From the NCBI RefSeq assembly GCF_024323335.1, contig NC_066581.1, positions 462,086,289 through 462,150,288 of the forward strand: a DNA stretch of 64,000 bases. The letters are read 5' to 3'. Origin of the DNA: Lathyrus oleraceus (lineage: Eukaryota; Streptophyta; Magnoliopsida; Fabales; Fabaceae). A program made the translations under genes and the position numbers. Positions 38,583 to 50,100 of this stretch are shown piece after piece (within the stretch, counting starts at the first letter, position 1; each line of letters opens with the position of its first letter). Under the pieces are notes generated by a model. The model did not search any database. It saw nothing but the letters and a program-made list of their open reading frames with translations, and had not been told where the DNA came from.

Positions 38583-41500
38583 GTTGACTTATGGATAACT
38601 GTTGGAACATCAACAGCGACCCAATTATTGCAGATCCCGCCAGGTATGACAAAGTTGCCGAAGTCTTCCTCTTCATCTTCTTCGGTGGTAGCAGCAGCTT
38701 CTTGATCTCCAATGGTATGGATGAAACCTCCACTCTGAAACAGCCCAAGATCACTAAAAACATCGGAAGAATACCCTATACCAGCCCGGGATTTGTTATC
38801 TTCCACATTTATCATTTTCCCTAAACCATTAGTTGTGCCATGCTCGATGGCCAACTTCGCATCATTGTAGGAGACAAATGAAGAAAGTCCTTTCCTAGAA
38901 GGCTCAGCAATAGACAAGGCTTGGAATGGCGTTCCGACCTCATCCTCAGCATCAATGTAGGAAAAGGAAGATAAATGGACGACCAAGAGAGCCTTCTCTC
39001 CCACTATCACCACCAACTTCTTTTTCTTGATGAACTTCAACTTTTGGTGTAGGGTGGATGTCACGGCGCCTGCCTCGTCAATCCATGGTCTACCAAGTAA
39101 ACAGTTGTATGACAGATATATGTCCATAACTTGGAAAGTGATCTGGAAATCACTAGGTCCAATCTTGATCGGGAGATCTAATTCACCAATCACGGTCTTA
39201 CGCGATCCATCAAAATCTTTTACTACCACTCCACTCTGCTTCATGGGAGGCCCCTGATACGAAAGTTTCGCAAGATTCGACTTTGGCAATACATTAAGTG
39301 ATGACCCTGTATCCACCAACACATTGGACAGGGCATCGTCTTTACAGTTCATAGAGATATGTAATGCCAAATTATGGTCTTTTCCCTCATCGGAAAGATC
39401 ATCATCGCAGAAGCTCAAATTGTTGCAGGCAGTTATATTTGCAACAATGCTATCAAACTGTTCAATTGTGACATCGTGATCCACATATGCCACGTTCACC
39501 ACCCTTTGCAATGCTTCACGGTATGGCTCTGAATTCATCAACAAAGATAGGACAAATATCTTTGATGGAGTTTGAAGCAACTGCTCCACAAGGTTGTACT
39601 CGCTCCTCTTGATGAGCCTCAGCATCTCATCACCATCCTCTCTCAAAATGCCAGACTGGCCAACTAGGATAGGAGTTTTATCAGCTTTGACAACAACAGG
39701 GCCAACACCCTTCGCAGCAGGAATAGAATGATTTGAAGAAGAAGAAGTCTCCACGGGACCGGCAGGACTAACAACGTATCTCTTCAAGACGTTTTCATGG
39801 GATTTCGGATGAGCCAAGAAAACACGACCACTACGGGTCACTCCACTAACATCGAATATTCTTACAACAGAGGTTGAGGGAAACGGCACCTCCTTGCCAT
39901 CTTCCAGCATAACAGCATTGTAACGGTACGGGACTGCTTTATCTGACACATACGGGACAGGGCCTGCTGGATTTATCACAAGAGTTGGCACCACCTTCCT
40001 TTTGCTGCCATCATATTTGATGACAACAGGATCAGGAATACTCAACACGGGAGTGATAACATCAACTTCATCCTCATTACGATTTTGAAGTATCTTAATC
40101 ATCCCTTGGTCTAGCATCTCTTGGATGTCCCTTCTTATCTTGCGGCATCCTCTTTCATTGATAGTGCACACATGGCATCTAGAATGAGCATGCTCATAGT
40201 GACTGTGCTCACACAACAGCTTATGCATTTCCACCAGGGACTGCCTTATGTCATTCACATAAAGGACTTTATACTTGTCAGGGCAACCCTGGACCATGTT
40301 GACAGCTGCCTTCCCATGCTCGGGCAATGGGTTCTTCTTAACATTCGGCCCTACATCCTCAAAGAATAGTATCCCACTCCTCACAAGGTCTTGCACCTTG
40401 GTCTTCAATGAAAAACAGTTCTCCACATCATGTCCGGGCCCACCGGAATGATACACACAATGAAGTTTAGGCTTGTACCACCATTGAGGATTGGTTGGTA
40501 CATCAGGAGGATCACGTGGAGTTATCAACCTCCTATCAATCAAGGAAGGATATAGTTCAGCGTAGGTCATAGGAATCGGGTCAAAAGTTACCCTCTTCCT
40601 CTCATAATTGTTGGTGTTGTTGTTGTTATTGCGAGGCTGGTAGGCCTGTTGTTGTTGACGAGATTGTTGTTGTGGCTGTTGAGCTTCTCTGAAAGCAGGT
40701 GCTATATGAGCCACCTGGTGTTGGTTGATGACTGGTCGGACTTCCTTCCTCCTCACAGAGGGCCTTCTTTTATGGGAAGAAATAGCATGAGCCTCCCCCT
40801 CCTTCTTTCTGGAAAACCCTCCATATTTCCTTGCCGAAGAGTCATCATGGGACAGACGTCCTTCATGGACTCCCTCTTCTAGCCTCATCCCCATATTTAC
40901 CATTTTGGTAAAGTCCGAGGGAGCACTAGCAATCATGCGCTCATAATAGAAAGAGCTCAAAGTCTTCAAAAAGATCTTTGTCATCTCCTTCTCCTCCAAG
41001 GGTGGCACTATCTGAGCTGTCAATTCTCTAACCTTTGGGCATACTCCTTGAAGGTTTCCTTATCTGTTTGGGACATTGCCCTCAGTTGATCTTTGTCTGG
41101 AGCCATATCCATGTTGTATTTGTACTGTTTCACAAAAGCCTCTCCTAGATCATTGAAAGTGCGGATGCTTGCACTATCTAGCCCCATATACCAACGGAGC
41201 GTAGCACCTGTCAGGTTATCCTGGAAATAGTGAATCAGTAGTTGATCATTATTTGTCTGGGTCGACATCTTGCGGGCATACATCACAAGATAACTGAGTG
41301 GGCACGAGTTTCCCTTATACTTCTCAAAGTCAGGCACTTTGAATTTGACTGGGATTTTCACATTGGGCACTAAGCACAGTTCAGCAGCACTCTTCCCAAA
41401 CAGATCTTTGCCTCTCAGCGTTTTCAGTTCCTTGCGCAGCTCAAGGAATTGGTCCTTCATCTCATCCATCTTCTCATAAACGTCCGGGCCTTCAGATGGG

Positions 41501-41847
41501 TCGGAGTGATAGATGGTGTCTTCTACACGCGGAAAAACGTGCACAACAGGAGGTAGCACAGACATGACCGAGCTAGATGCCAGCATAGAAGCAAAAGTGG
41601 GAGCGAAACCCTCTGGCACAAAATTGGGTGGCATTCCCCAAGGGAATCCAGCAGGCAGATGCAGAGCGAAGTGGGCGGTGGTAGCAGGCATTGTAGAGGT
41701 AACCACTTCAGAAATGACAGTCCTCGTGGGAGGAGTTACAGGAGCTGGAGAAGCTTGGCTATGAGTAGCAAGAACTGACTCCATCATGGCAGTCAGTCGG
41801 GCAATCTCCTCTTTCAGATCTCGGTTCTCTTGCTCAAGGTGTTCCAT
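38579..41847 (-). pseudogene. Gag-protease of element C
   Basis: Gag starts at ATG 41,847 (MEHLEQEN) and runs to 41,020 with the gag domain (HYFQDNLTGATLRWYMGL). A two-base deletion in the EYAQRW segment near 41,025 shifts the frame; 38,579-41,023 is then open for 814 codons. This long frame contains the basic Gln-rich part, the CVYHSGGPGHDVENC cluster, and the protease with an intact DTG (about 39,305-39,313) and LLGRPWIDEAG. It ends at the TAA that overlaps the intron donor. This is the best-preserved protein of the three Ogre copies. Confidence 0.87.
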
Positions 41848-42185
41848 GATCTTTGGACGATTGGCTCGAGTGACGTACCAGTGCGTCAGCTTGTCTTCAA
41901 AATAAATGAAGAGCAAAGAGTTAGACCACTGTATCAAGAGCTCGGAACCAAAACCTGCTTATGCATATGATGCATGCAATGCTTGTGCATATGATTTGTT
42001 TTTTGTCGGAGGAACTTTATAAAGATCTATTTGCAAATGTTTTTGAAAATATTGAACTTTTTAAGACATATGTAGAATACTCATAGCAATATAATATTTG
42101 GAAACTTTTTACACCAAAGAAGTAGTATAGTCTCGGTAACCAAATACAATACAAGAGAAAAGGAGAATAAACATCCTATGGAGCC
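41848..42185 (-). other. Spacer between ORF1 and gag (element C)
   Basis: About 340 bases matching 26,836-27,185 of element B. No feature beyond the upstream extension of the gag frame. Confidence 0.5.
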
Positions 42186-43637
42186 CTAGAAGCAGTTGTC
42201 TAAAGCCTTCGAGATCGGAAGATACGTCGCACGGAGCCTCTTCACCTCTCTCTCATAAGCTGCTTCCATGTCGGCCTTCTCCTTGGCGAGCTGATCATAT
42301 CTCTTCTTCCAAAACCTAGATGGGTCAGGTAGGAGAGAAGTAACCACATCATCGGGTTCATCAATAACCTGATGCTCTATAAACTCGATCATTGCATCCT
42401 TATCCTTGAGCTGCTGAAGAAGCTCCTCACGCTCATGAACCCAAGCACGCGAACAATCTTCGTCTCTCAACTCCTCTACTCCTTGATTAGGGAGGGTTGA
42501 AGGCCCAACCATAACCATAGAGGTAGGTCTTGGATACTCATACGGCATGCGGTACTCGAGGGCTCTCTTCCTTACCCAAGAGGTGTAAGGCTCCAAAGCA
42601 ACACAGTTCTTTGGACCAAGCTCATTCCTCCCTTTCCTATGAACCTTGCGTCAGGCGTGGACCATCCTATCCTTCAGGTTTTGGGGATCTTTACCCTCTT
42701 GAAAGAATAAGCCTTCCAACGAAATGTTGTTAGGTTTATTTTTTAAGGGGAACCCAAGCTGACGGCGAGCCAAAGCAAAGTTGTAGTTAATTCCACCACA
42801 TGTACCAAGAAGAGGTACATTGGAGAACTCACCACAAGAATCAATAATCTTAACGCCATCATAAACATGATTATACCAAAAGATATCATCATTAGTGAGA
42901 GACAGAAGTCTCGTGGACCATTGTAGACATCCCTTGTTCTCCTTGAAGGCAAGCGTCTGAGGCAAGTGCGAAATAAGCCACTTGTACAATAGAGGCAGAC
43001 AACATACAATGGAACCACCACCCTTTGCATTCCTCATATATAAAGAGAAATAAGTGTCACCCAACAGAGTCGGAACGGGATTAAGAGAAGAGAAAATCCT
43101 AATAGCGTTCACATCCACGAAGTTGTCGATGTTGGGAAATAACACTAGCCCATAGATGAGGAGTACAAATATGGCTTCAAAATCTTCCTTACTCATGGCA
43201 TTCCCAAACAAGGTATCTTTGGCAATCAGAAAATCAGACGGGAGACCTTGAATTCCACCCTTGGTAGTCATATTGGCAACAATGTCGGATACATCCACAT
43301 GAAGCATGTCAGCAATCTCTTGGGAAGACGGAATCTTCTCTAAACCATTGAACGGAAATCGGTCAAGGATAGGTATACCCACATGATAAGCATACTCCTC
43401 CAGAGTAGGCAAAAGCTGGAAATCCAGAAAAGTGAAGCACCGATACAGAGGATCGTAGAACTGCACCAACACACTCATCAGACCCTCATCCACTTTGGTA
43501 GAGAGAATAGCTAGAAGCTTCCCATGGCGAGCTTTGAACTCTAAGGGCTATAATACATAAGATGTCAGACGCCTTAACTCTCTCAAGTCGGGTTGTCTAA
43601 AACGGTACTTCTTCGTATTCCTTCTTTGCTTATCCAT
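42186..43637 (-). pseudogene. Ogre ORF1 protein of element C
   Basis: Start ATG at 43,637 (MDKQRRNTKKYRFRQPD). Broken by a GAG-to-TAG stop near 43,549 and a TGG-to-TGA stop near 42,650; open between and after these. Blocks as in element B: CFTFLDFQLLPTLEEYAYHV, GLVLFPNIDNF, CCLPLLYKWLISHLP and GTCGGINYN. The C-terminal coiled coil ends at 42,186. The codon lost early in element B (Gln at position 16) is intact here, so the two copies decayed independently. Confidence 0.82.
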
Positions 43638-44534
43638 GTCTGAAAATTTGCAAATAGACCTTTTAAGTTCCTTGTAAAATCTTATTGTCGATGACATGAA
43701 TGCGGATGAATGCGTGAATGCATGGATGCAACAAACACACTCAAGGATCAAGCAAGTCACACCATACAAAGGTCACTGGATGACTCAAGTCATCGTCAAT
43801 ATCAATCATCCATTTTGGTGGATTAAGGTTTACACTTTATCAACACCCAAGTTCCATTAATTTTGAGGATATACAAGAATGGATCGACCGCGAATCACGA
43901 GTTTGTTGTAAGTCACGAGCATGAAGTCTCGGTTAGGAACCACCCAACGGGAGTGTACTATGGTTAAACCTGACAATCATGTTCTAAAAGGTTCCCATAG
44001 TCATCATCCCATCTTTCGGATATTATCGGATAAAACGACTACTCGTCCTCCAAAAATATTCTCAAGAGGGACTCTTATGAGTGTAGTATCGCATAACAAT
44101 CGCATCAAGTCTTACACTTGAACGACCTTCGCACTACGTCCTAAAATAGGCCAAGATGGGCTAGGTATCTAAAGTCCTTGGTTTCTAAGGTTTATATTGG
44201 AAAGAGTAATGCCTAACCACGACTACTCGTGTGACATTAGTGATCCCAACAAGACCTCCACCAAGTGAATGGACTTGCAAGTTAACTTGTTAAGGAATAA
44301 CTCCACACAAGTCAACAAGACTATGCCATTCTCCTATCATAAGTGCACTCGAGTTCGGGTATAGAACTCATCTCACAAGAAACCACCAAGCATACAAGCA
44401 ATTAATATATCAAGCAATTCATACATTACAAACAATACATTTATCCCAAATTTGCACAAAAATATGCCACAAATAAATTTAAACACACAACACATACAAG
44501 CAAAAAGTAGGCTAAACCCACGGGGCATTGTCTG
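43638..44534 (-). other. 5' leader of element C
   Basis: About 900 non-coding bases colinear with the leader of element B. No recognised RNA gene or frame. Confidence 0.6.
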
Positions 44535-44552
44535 TCCCCAGCAGAGTCGCCA
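44535..44552 (-). other. Primer-binding site of element C (intact)
   Basis: Plus strand TCCCCAGCAGAGTCGCCA, identical to the site at 12,222. Six bases from the LTR end at 44,559. Confidence 0.82.
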
Positions 44553-44558
44553 CTTTTC

Positions 44559-45165
44559 TGTAGCGGGGTTTTTGTTACTTTTAGGCTTATTGGTTAAACC
44601 AAAAGTCAACATACAATTCGAGTCGCCGCCGCACTTTTATTTATCCAAAGGAAAGGCTAAAAAGCGAACAAAGGCCAAGTAAGAAGATTTTCTAATCAAA
44701 AACTAATAAAAATGTAAGAGATCTAGGTAAGGGGGTTGGTTATGAAATGGGAAGGTTTTACGCACCCAAAACATCCTTAGTACTCTAAGGGAACCTCTTT
44801 TTGCAAATATGTGTTGTAGGTTGGTATTTGTGAAAAGATTTGTGTAAAAGATTGGAGGGATGAGAAGAGAGCAGATTATATTTACAAATTTTGTTGTTTG
44901 AATGGATGAACCCATTGCCTACGTACCATCACAAAGGAGGATCAAAACCTCGTAGTTCGTGGTAAAAATTCAAAGATTGGTGAATGGATTTTGATCAAAA
45001 GCCTTAAGGTCTTTTGTTATCAAAGGGAGAAAACTCAACCTAAATCTACAATCCACCATGTGAGAAAGGCTTCAACATGCTAGTGAGGGGTTAACCCTAT
45101 AATAAGCATGGAAGGCTTATAATCCAACACTAAGGATGAGGTGAGATTTACATCAACCACTATGA
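44559..45165 (-). repeat. Truncated 5' LTR of element C
   Basis: Aligns with 29,532-30,140 of the shared LTR, from tgtagcgggg to catcaaccactatga, then stops at the copia LTR. The about 2.7 kb containing the TATA box is missing here and is not found elsewhere in the window. Confidence 0.85.
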
Positions 45166-45255
45166 TGTTGGTTCTAAGTGTTGGCAGCAATTTTGGTAAA
45201 ACAAAGAGTGTTCACAAGATGTTATGTGTGATGTCTTAACATAAGATATCCTATG

Positions 45256-45500
45256 TACCTGCTGGAGTTCAAGAACATGATCATGCAGGATTGTTTCAGA
45301 ATCACATAATGACATGGCATCTGATGATGTGTACTTGCTGGAGTTCAAATGGAAGACATGATCATGCAGGATTGTTTCAAGATATCATACACAATGTCAT
45401 GGCATCTGATATAGTTGTACCTGCTGGAAGTTATAAATGGAATTATGGAATTATGCAGGAATTGTTCTAGGATGTCAGACTCGATGTCATGACATCCTGT
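45256..45500. repeat. Three imperfect tandem repeats in copia U3
   Basis: About 80-90-bp units with the phrases gtacctgctggagttcaa, atgatcatgcaggattgttt and atgacatggcatctgat. The third copy is diverged. They lie about 220-460 bases upstream of the TATA box, where enhancer repeats occur in other copia LTRs. Confidence 0.8.
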
Positions 45501-45715
45501 ACACAGAACATTCAGTATGAATGTCTGGTGTTTTGTGATTGCACAATTAATGGCAATCTATGTATGATTGAAGATCTGATTTGCAGGCGCATTCAATCAT
45601 TGATTACAACCTGATTTACTTATTTTCCAAGGAGATCTAACCAGTTGTCATGAGAAAATTTAATTGGAAAATAGATTTAGGGTTTTCAAGATGTCCAAGC
45701 CCAGCTGAAAGCTTC

Positions 45716-45723
45716 TATAAAAA
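45716..45723 (+). promoter_or_regulatory. TATA box of the copia LTR
   Basis: Plus strand TATAAAAA in the context cttctataaaaaggg. Transcription would start about 30 bases downstream. Good match and plausible place within the LTR. Confidence 0.65.
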
Positions 45724-45884
45724 GGGACTTGGAAAACCTGTTTTAACACACAACCAATACTGAGCAAATTATAGAGAGAGAGCTAGGGTTTGTGTCTTGT
45801 TTAGTCATAAGACTTGTAAGCCATTCAAGTCATCTATTGATGATTGAATTGGTCTGATTTATGGTTGTAAGTTGTCACTCTAAA

Positions 45885-46025
45885 GCTGTTAAGCAAGAGT
45901 GTGTGCCTACTTGATCAAAGTTGTTAAGCAAGATCAAGTGTGTGTCTTCTTGATCAAAGTTGTTAAGCAAGATCAAGAGTGTGTCTTCTTGATTGAAACA
46001 GTGAAGTAAAATCAAGAGTGTGTTA
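45885..46025. repeat. Short tandem repeats in copia R/U5
   Basis: Four imperfect copies of a unit containing gttaagcaagatcaag and gtgtgtcttcttgat. They lie in the transcribed leader downstream of the TATA box. Confidence 0.8.
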
Positions 46026-46381
46026 TTGAAAAGTGTTTTCTTTTCACAAGGAATTGTTGTTTAAAATCACATGTGTGATTGTAGGGAAGTGAGTGGGTTC
46101 TCATATCTAAGAGTGCTTAGGTAGAAATTGCATGGGTAGAGATTAGGTAGAAAGATTGTAACTTGTTGAAGTGTACGGAGAGTCTTTGAACTGATTCTAT
46201 TTTAGTGAATTTCCTTCCTGGCTTGGTAGCCCCCAGATGTAGGTGAGTTGGACCGAACTGGGTTAACAATTGCTTGTGTATCTTGCATTACTACTCTTTA
46301 TCTTTATTCTGTTTGCATTACTCAGATATTAGTGTCGTGACGTTACCTTCGATATCTCATATTTGATACAAGAATTTCAAT

Positions 46382-46393
46382 TGGTATCAAAGC
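46382..46393 (+). other. Primer-binding site, initiator tRNA-Met
   Basis: tggtatcaaagc, two bases after the LTR end. The usual plant copia site is TGGTATCAGAGC, so one base differs. Confidence 0.8.
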
Positions 46394-46446
46394 AGGCATC
46401 CTGCTCTGGTTCTGGGTGAGATCTAGGGAAAATACTTTTTGGTACA

Positions 46447-47385
46447 ATGGAGAGAGATGGAGGATTTGTTCACAGGCCACCAATTTTGGATGGATCTAAC
46501 TATGACTATTGGAAACCTCGAATGGTAGCTTTCCTAAAATCTCTTGATAACAAGGCTTGGAAGGTTGTGTTAACAGGTTGGGTACATCCTGTAATTACTA
46601 AAGAAGGAGGTGCCACAACTGATAAGAAACCTGAAGAACAATGGTCTAAGGAGGAGGATGATCTAGCCCTTCGAAATTCTAAAGCATTGAATGCAATATT
46701 CAATGGAGTAGACAAGAATATTTTCAGGTTGGTAAACAACTGTGAAGTGGCTAAAGATGCTTGGGACATTCTCAAGACCACTCATAAAGGCACCTCTAGA
46801 GTAAAGATGTCTAGACTACAACTGCTCACCTCCAAGTTTGAAAATTTAAGGATGAAAGAAGATGAAAATATTCATGAATTTCATATGAGTATCCTTGAAA
46901 TTTCTAATGCCTCAGGAGCCCTGGGAGAGAAGATGTCAGATGAAAAGCTGGTAAGGAAAATACTCAGGTCACTCCCTAAGAGATTTGCTATGAAAGTGAC
47001 AGCCATAGAAGAGTCTCAAGACATCTCCAACATGAGAGTTGATGAGCTAATTGGTTCCCTTTAAACATATGAGATGGGAATTAATGATGGATCTAAAACC
47101 AAAAGCATAGCCTTCATATCAAACATAGAGGAGGAAAATAGTCAGGATGGTGATGAAGATTTGGCCAATGAAGTAGCAATGCTGGGAAGACAGTTCAACA
47201 AACTGTTGAAAAAGATGGATGTAAGATCTAAGACTAATGTCAAGAACATCTCATCTGACATCAGTAAATCCAACAATGCTGGAAGAAGAGCAAGGTCAGA
47301 TGAGAAGATCAATGAAGGAAAAGAAGTTCAGTGCTATGAATGTGATGGGTATGGACACATTAGGACTGAATGTGGAACCTACCTC
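46447..47385 (+). pseudogene. Copia gag (UBN2 type), one stop, truncated
   Basis: ATG at 46,447. The first 205 codons carry the gag domain typical of SIRE-like elements (LDGSNYDYWKPRM near the start, LLTSKFENLRMKEDE in the middle, KILRSLPKRF near the end). A CAA-to-TAA change at 47,062-47,064 stops it; the same frame then continues to a CCHC zinc knuckle (CYECDGYGHIRTEC) near 47,330-47,372. Similarity ends at about 47,385 at the MULE junction. It would package element RNA. Confidence 0.87.
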
Positions 47386-48056
47386 ATGTGGAATTTTTTG
47401 ATAGCTCGCACACATTCTTCTTTGGTACAAAACATGTCTCCCACCTTTAATTTGCCTTCTGATCGTGGATACGGGTTATAGAAAACACTGTTGGATGTAT
47501 CATTGTTGTGCAGATCCAAATTTGTTATATGTTGAGGTGGTTGATCATCATCTTCAATGTCGTTGTTCAACATCTGATCAACCTGTATCTCAGTCTCCTC
47601 TTCTTCTTCATCAACGACGTCAACTTCTGCTTCTGCTTCTGGGTTGATGTCATTTGACCATTGTGGATCAAACTCACCAGATTCATCCTGATTGGTTATT
47701 TGAGACTACTGAGACAATATACATGGTTGAAGAGTAATGTACAACTCAATACAGTTGTAGCCTGAATGTTCATGACTAACAAACATGTATTCAACATCTT
47801 CATCATCTCGTACCTTAAGCGGGAAAAATTTGCATTGACTATTCTAAAAAAATATTGGATTTTGATACGTGATCTTTGACACAATATCCGATCCTATACA
47901 AGATTGTATTCTTTTTTTCAAATCAAAGAAGGTTGCATTTATCTTGATCGTGAGTCTAATGGTATCAGTGTTTCAAAAACAAAAACCATATAACTCAGAC
48001 TCGTATGTTTCACCGTTGCAGTGAACGTTGACACTGTATTTTGGTGAAGATGACAT
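47386..48056 (-). pseudogene. MULE (MuDR-type) transposase, N-terminal part only
   Basis: Start ATG at 48,056 (MSSSPKYSVNVHCNGE). About 200 residues follow with several stops: R to stop near 47,974, another near 47,849 and another near 47,705. An acidic linker comes next, and the conserved MULE N-terminal DNA-binding block (KVGDMFCTKEECVRAIKKF) at about 47,390-47,450. The catalytic domain is missing because the copia junction cuts it. The gene faces left, away from the PMD pseudogene. Confidence 0.75.
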
Positions 48057-48645
48057 TGTGCAAATGAAAACTATTTTCTTGCTGCAGATGAATGTGAGTG
48101 AAGTGTCTTGGATGTTGATAGTAAGACACTTAAACAAGGGAGTGAAGTGTCTCACATGCTAGCTAGTTCGAAATGAAGTGTCGCACATGCAAGCTAGTCC
48201 GAAATGATGTGTCAACCATGCAAGCTACTAAGAAGTGACATGTTCAACATGCAAGAGAGAGGACAACCACATGTCAGACATGCAGACACACACTCCAAAT
48301 TAATTGGCACCCCCATTCATTCCTTGCACATGGGCGCTAATCCATTTGGCGACACCTTGTCAAAGCATGCATGCAGACCTCGAAACCAAGCAATCAGACA
48401 TAGGTCTTGCATGCATGTCCTTATGGAGGCTCAAATTTGAATGGCGACACCATGTACAAGTTGTACATGGGCGCCAATTCAAGTGGAGACACCATGCAAG
48501 CACAACTTTTCATGCTCCCATTCACTTGCCTATAAATACATCCACTCTATCAACACTTCTTCCACACCATCACTCTCACTACTTCTTCTACAATTTCATC
48601 TGCAACAACTTCTTCTAGCTTCATCTGCACCAACCCCCCGACAAA
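48057..48645. promoter_or_regulatory. Shared intergenic region between MULE transposase and PMD pseudogene
   Basis: 590 bases serving both divergent frames. Left part: four imperfect copies of a 35-40-bp unit with gaagtgtcncacatgcaagctag (about 48,098-48,255). Middle: repeats containing catgggcgc and tggcgacacc (48,326-48,500), including the palindrome atgtacaagttgtacat. Right: TATA box tataaata at 48,531-48,538 facing the PMD gene. Confidence 0.65.
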
Positions 48646-49935
48646 ATGTATATCCTCACAATGAGCGAGTCACATAGAGGAACGGTTGCAAACATCGCAA
48701 CATATGTAAGTTTTTTCTTTTGTTAACCTTTTTTCTTTCATCTGCAACAACTTCTTTTAGTTTCATCTTCACCAACCCCCTTTTATTTTAACATACCAAC
48801 TTAGTCAAGTTTTTTGTTCTTTCTTTTATAGGATGCATCAAGGTTCCGGACTCGGGTCCACGAATATGTCCATATGGACCCGATGATTCAACCTTATGTT
48901 AACCTCGCCGATTTTGGTCATGTAAGAAAGATTTTGTCTTGGTCCATAGATAACAAATTCATTCTAGCTTTATGCGAAGGATGACGATCAGAGACACACA
49001 CATTTTGGTTCCCAACCGGTGAGTGTACTGTGACGTTAAAAGACGTCTACATGCTTTTGGGACTACCAATTGAAGGTAAGGTTGTTAATGGTAAAACCAA
49101 CTATACAAATTCAATTTGCATGGATCTCTTGGAGACTGATTTGTTAGATGATAACGCAAGAGGTCAAGGTATACTACTTTCACGCCTTAAGTCGTACTAT
49201 AATAGTTTATACTTAGATGAGCATTCTACCGAAGATGCTCGAATAATAAAAACTAGGTGTTACATTATGCTGTTAATTGGTTCGTTTTTATTCCCCGAAG
49301 GTAGTGGTTCTAGCATGCATATTATCTATTTATCTTTACTTAGACATATAGATAGAATAGGAAGTTACAGTTGGGGATCTGCTTGTCTAGCCTATCTCTA
49401 TAGCTCCTTGTGCAAAAACTCACACAAAGACACATCTACATTTTCTGGATGTGTTGTTTTGTTACAAGCATGGGGTTGGTCAAGACTACCGTCCCTAGCA
49501 CCCGTCAACAACAACCCTTTCACATTTTCGTATGCACAAAAGTAAGTTGCTTAAATTACTATATCTTTACTTACTTCTTTAAAGATTATTATCTCTAACT
49601 AATATTTTTACCTTTTTGGTGTAGATGGTCTGCACGTGGTGTGAGTTACAACAGATGTCCAAGACACTGTATTACTCAGTATCGCAATATGTTGGATCAC
49701 CTTCGACCGACAGGCGTAAGGATAATAACTTAATTATTTCGTTATAATTTGTTAACTTCTTCTACCTAGATTATAATCCTATCTTCTTTCACATTTCAGT
49801 TCATTTGGTGTCCATACCTTAATTTGGATCATGACCATGAGGTCAACACCGAAGACGCGGCCGTATGGAAAAATTTATTAATATCAATTGGTCCTATTTC
49901 AAATTTATCTATCATGTATACCATTTACCAAAAAA
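48646..49935 (+). pseudogene. Plant mobile domain (PMD) protein, four exons, broken and truncated
   Basis: Exons inferred as 48,646-48,705, 48,832-49,541, 49,625-49,715 and 49,800 to about 49,935; all introns have GT-AG borders and keep one frame. Exon 2 begins with DPMIQPYVNLADFGHVRKIL and holds the core phrase THTFWFPTGECTVTLKDVYM and LLGLPIEGKVVNG; later come GSYSWGSACLAYLYSSLC and GCVVLLQAWGWSRLP; exon 4 starts FIWCPYL. A TGG-to-TGA stop lies near 48,984 in the (R)W(R)xETHTF motif. The C-terminal part after about 49,930 is lost. PMD proteins occur in plants both as silencing factors and inside transposons; the adjacent MULE transposase points to the latter. Confidence 0.8.
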
Positions 49936-49954
49936 AATGCATTTTACACTGAGG

Positions 49955-50100
49955 TGTCAATCCGATTGGCGCCTCCTATCAACTTATACACATGGGTGCC
50001 AATCCAATTGGCTAGGGCACCTGCCCTAGTCAATCCAATTGGCGTCTCCATTCAAGCATTTAAGAGGAGTCTCCAATTGAATTGGCGTCTCCTCCTAAAA
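49955..50100. repeat. Repeats with ccaattggcg(c/t)ctcc downstream of the PMD
   Basis: Four to five phrases of the type aatccaattggc or attggcgtctcc, in both spacing variants, and the palindrome ctagggcacctgccctag. Related phrases (catgggcgccaattc) lie upstream of the gene at 48,326-48,500, so the repeats bracket it. Confidence 0.7.

Larger units (their letters stand above)
32889..45165 (-). mobile_element. Element C: Ogre-type retrotransposon in tandem with element B
   Basis: Same gene order as element B and high protein similarity throughout. Its 3' LTR is the LTR at 29,532-32,888. Its 5' LTR (from 44,559) is cut at 45,165 by a Ty1/copia insertion, so the promoter part is not next to the element. 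The single longest intact frame of the window, gag-pro at 38,579-41,023, belongs to it. Confidence 0.9.
45166..46379 (+). repeat. 5' LTR of the copia element (1.2 kb)
   Basis: Starts TGTTGGTTCTAAGTG and ends ...agaatttca, followed by the primer site. U3 holds a three-copy repeat; R/U5 holds a second repeat array. The start is set by loss of similarity to the Ogre LTR at exactly this base. Confidence 0.85.
45166..47385 (+). mobile_element. Ty1/copia element (SIRE-like), 5' LTR and partial gag only
   Basis: LTR beginning TGTTGG and ending CA, initiator-Met primer site, and a gag of the UBN2 type. It is inserted into the 5' LTR of element C after the pentamer tatga. It breaks at about 47,385 inside gag, just after the zinc knuckle, where MULE sequence begins. 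Protease, integrase, RT and the 3' LTR are absent. Confidence 0.85.

Noticed and set aside
47379..47573. MULE frame as part of the copia polyprotein
   Set aside because: It is on the opposite strand and matches the MULE N-terminal block; the copia similarity ends at the junction.
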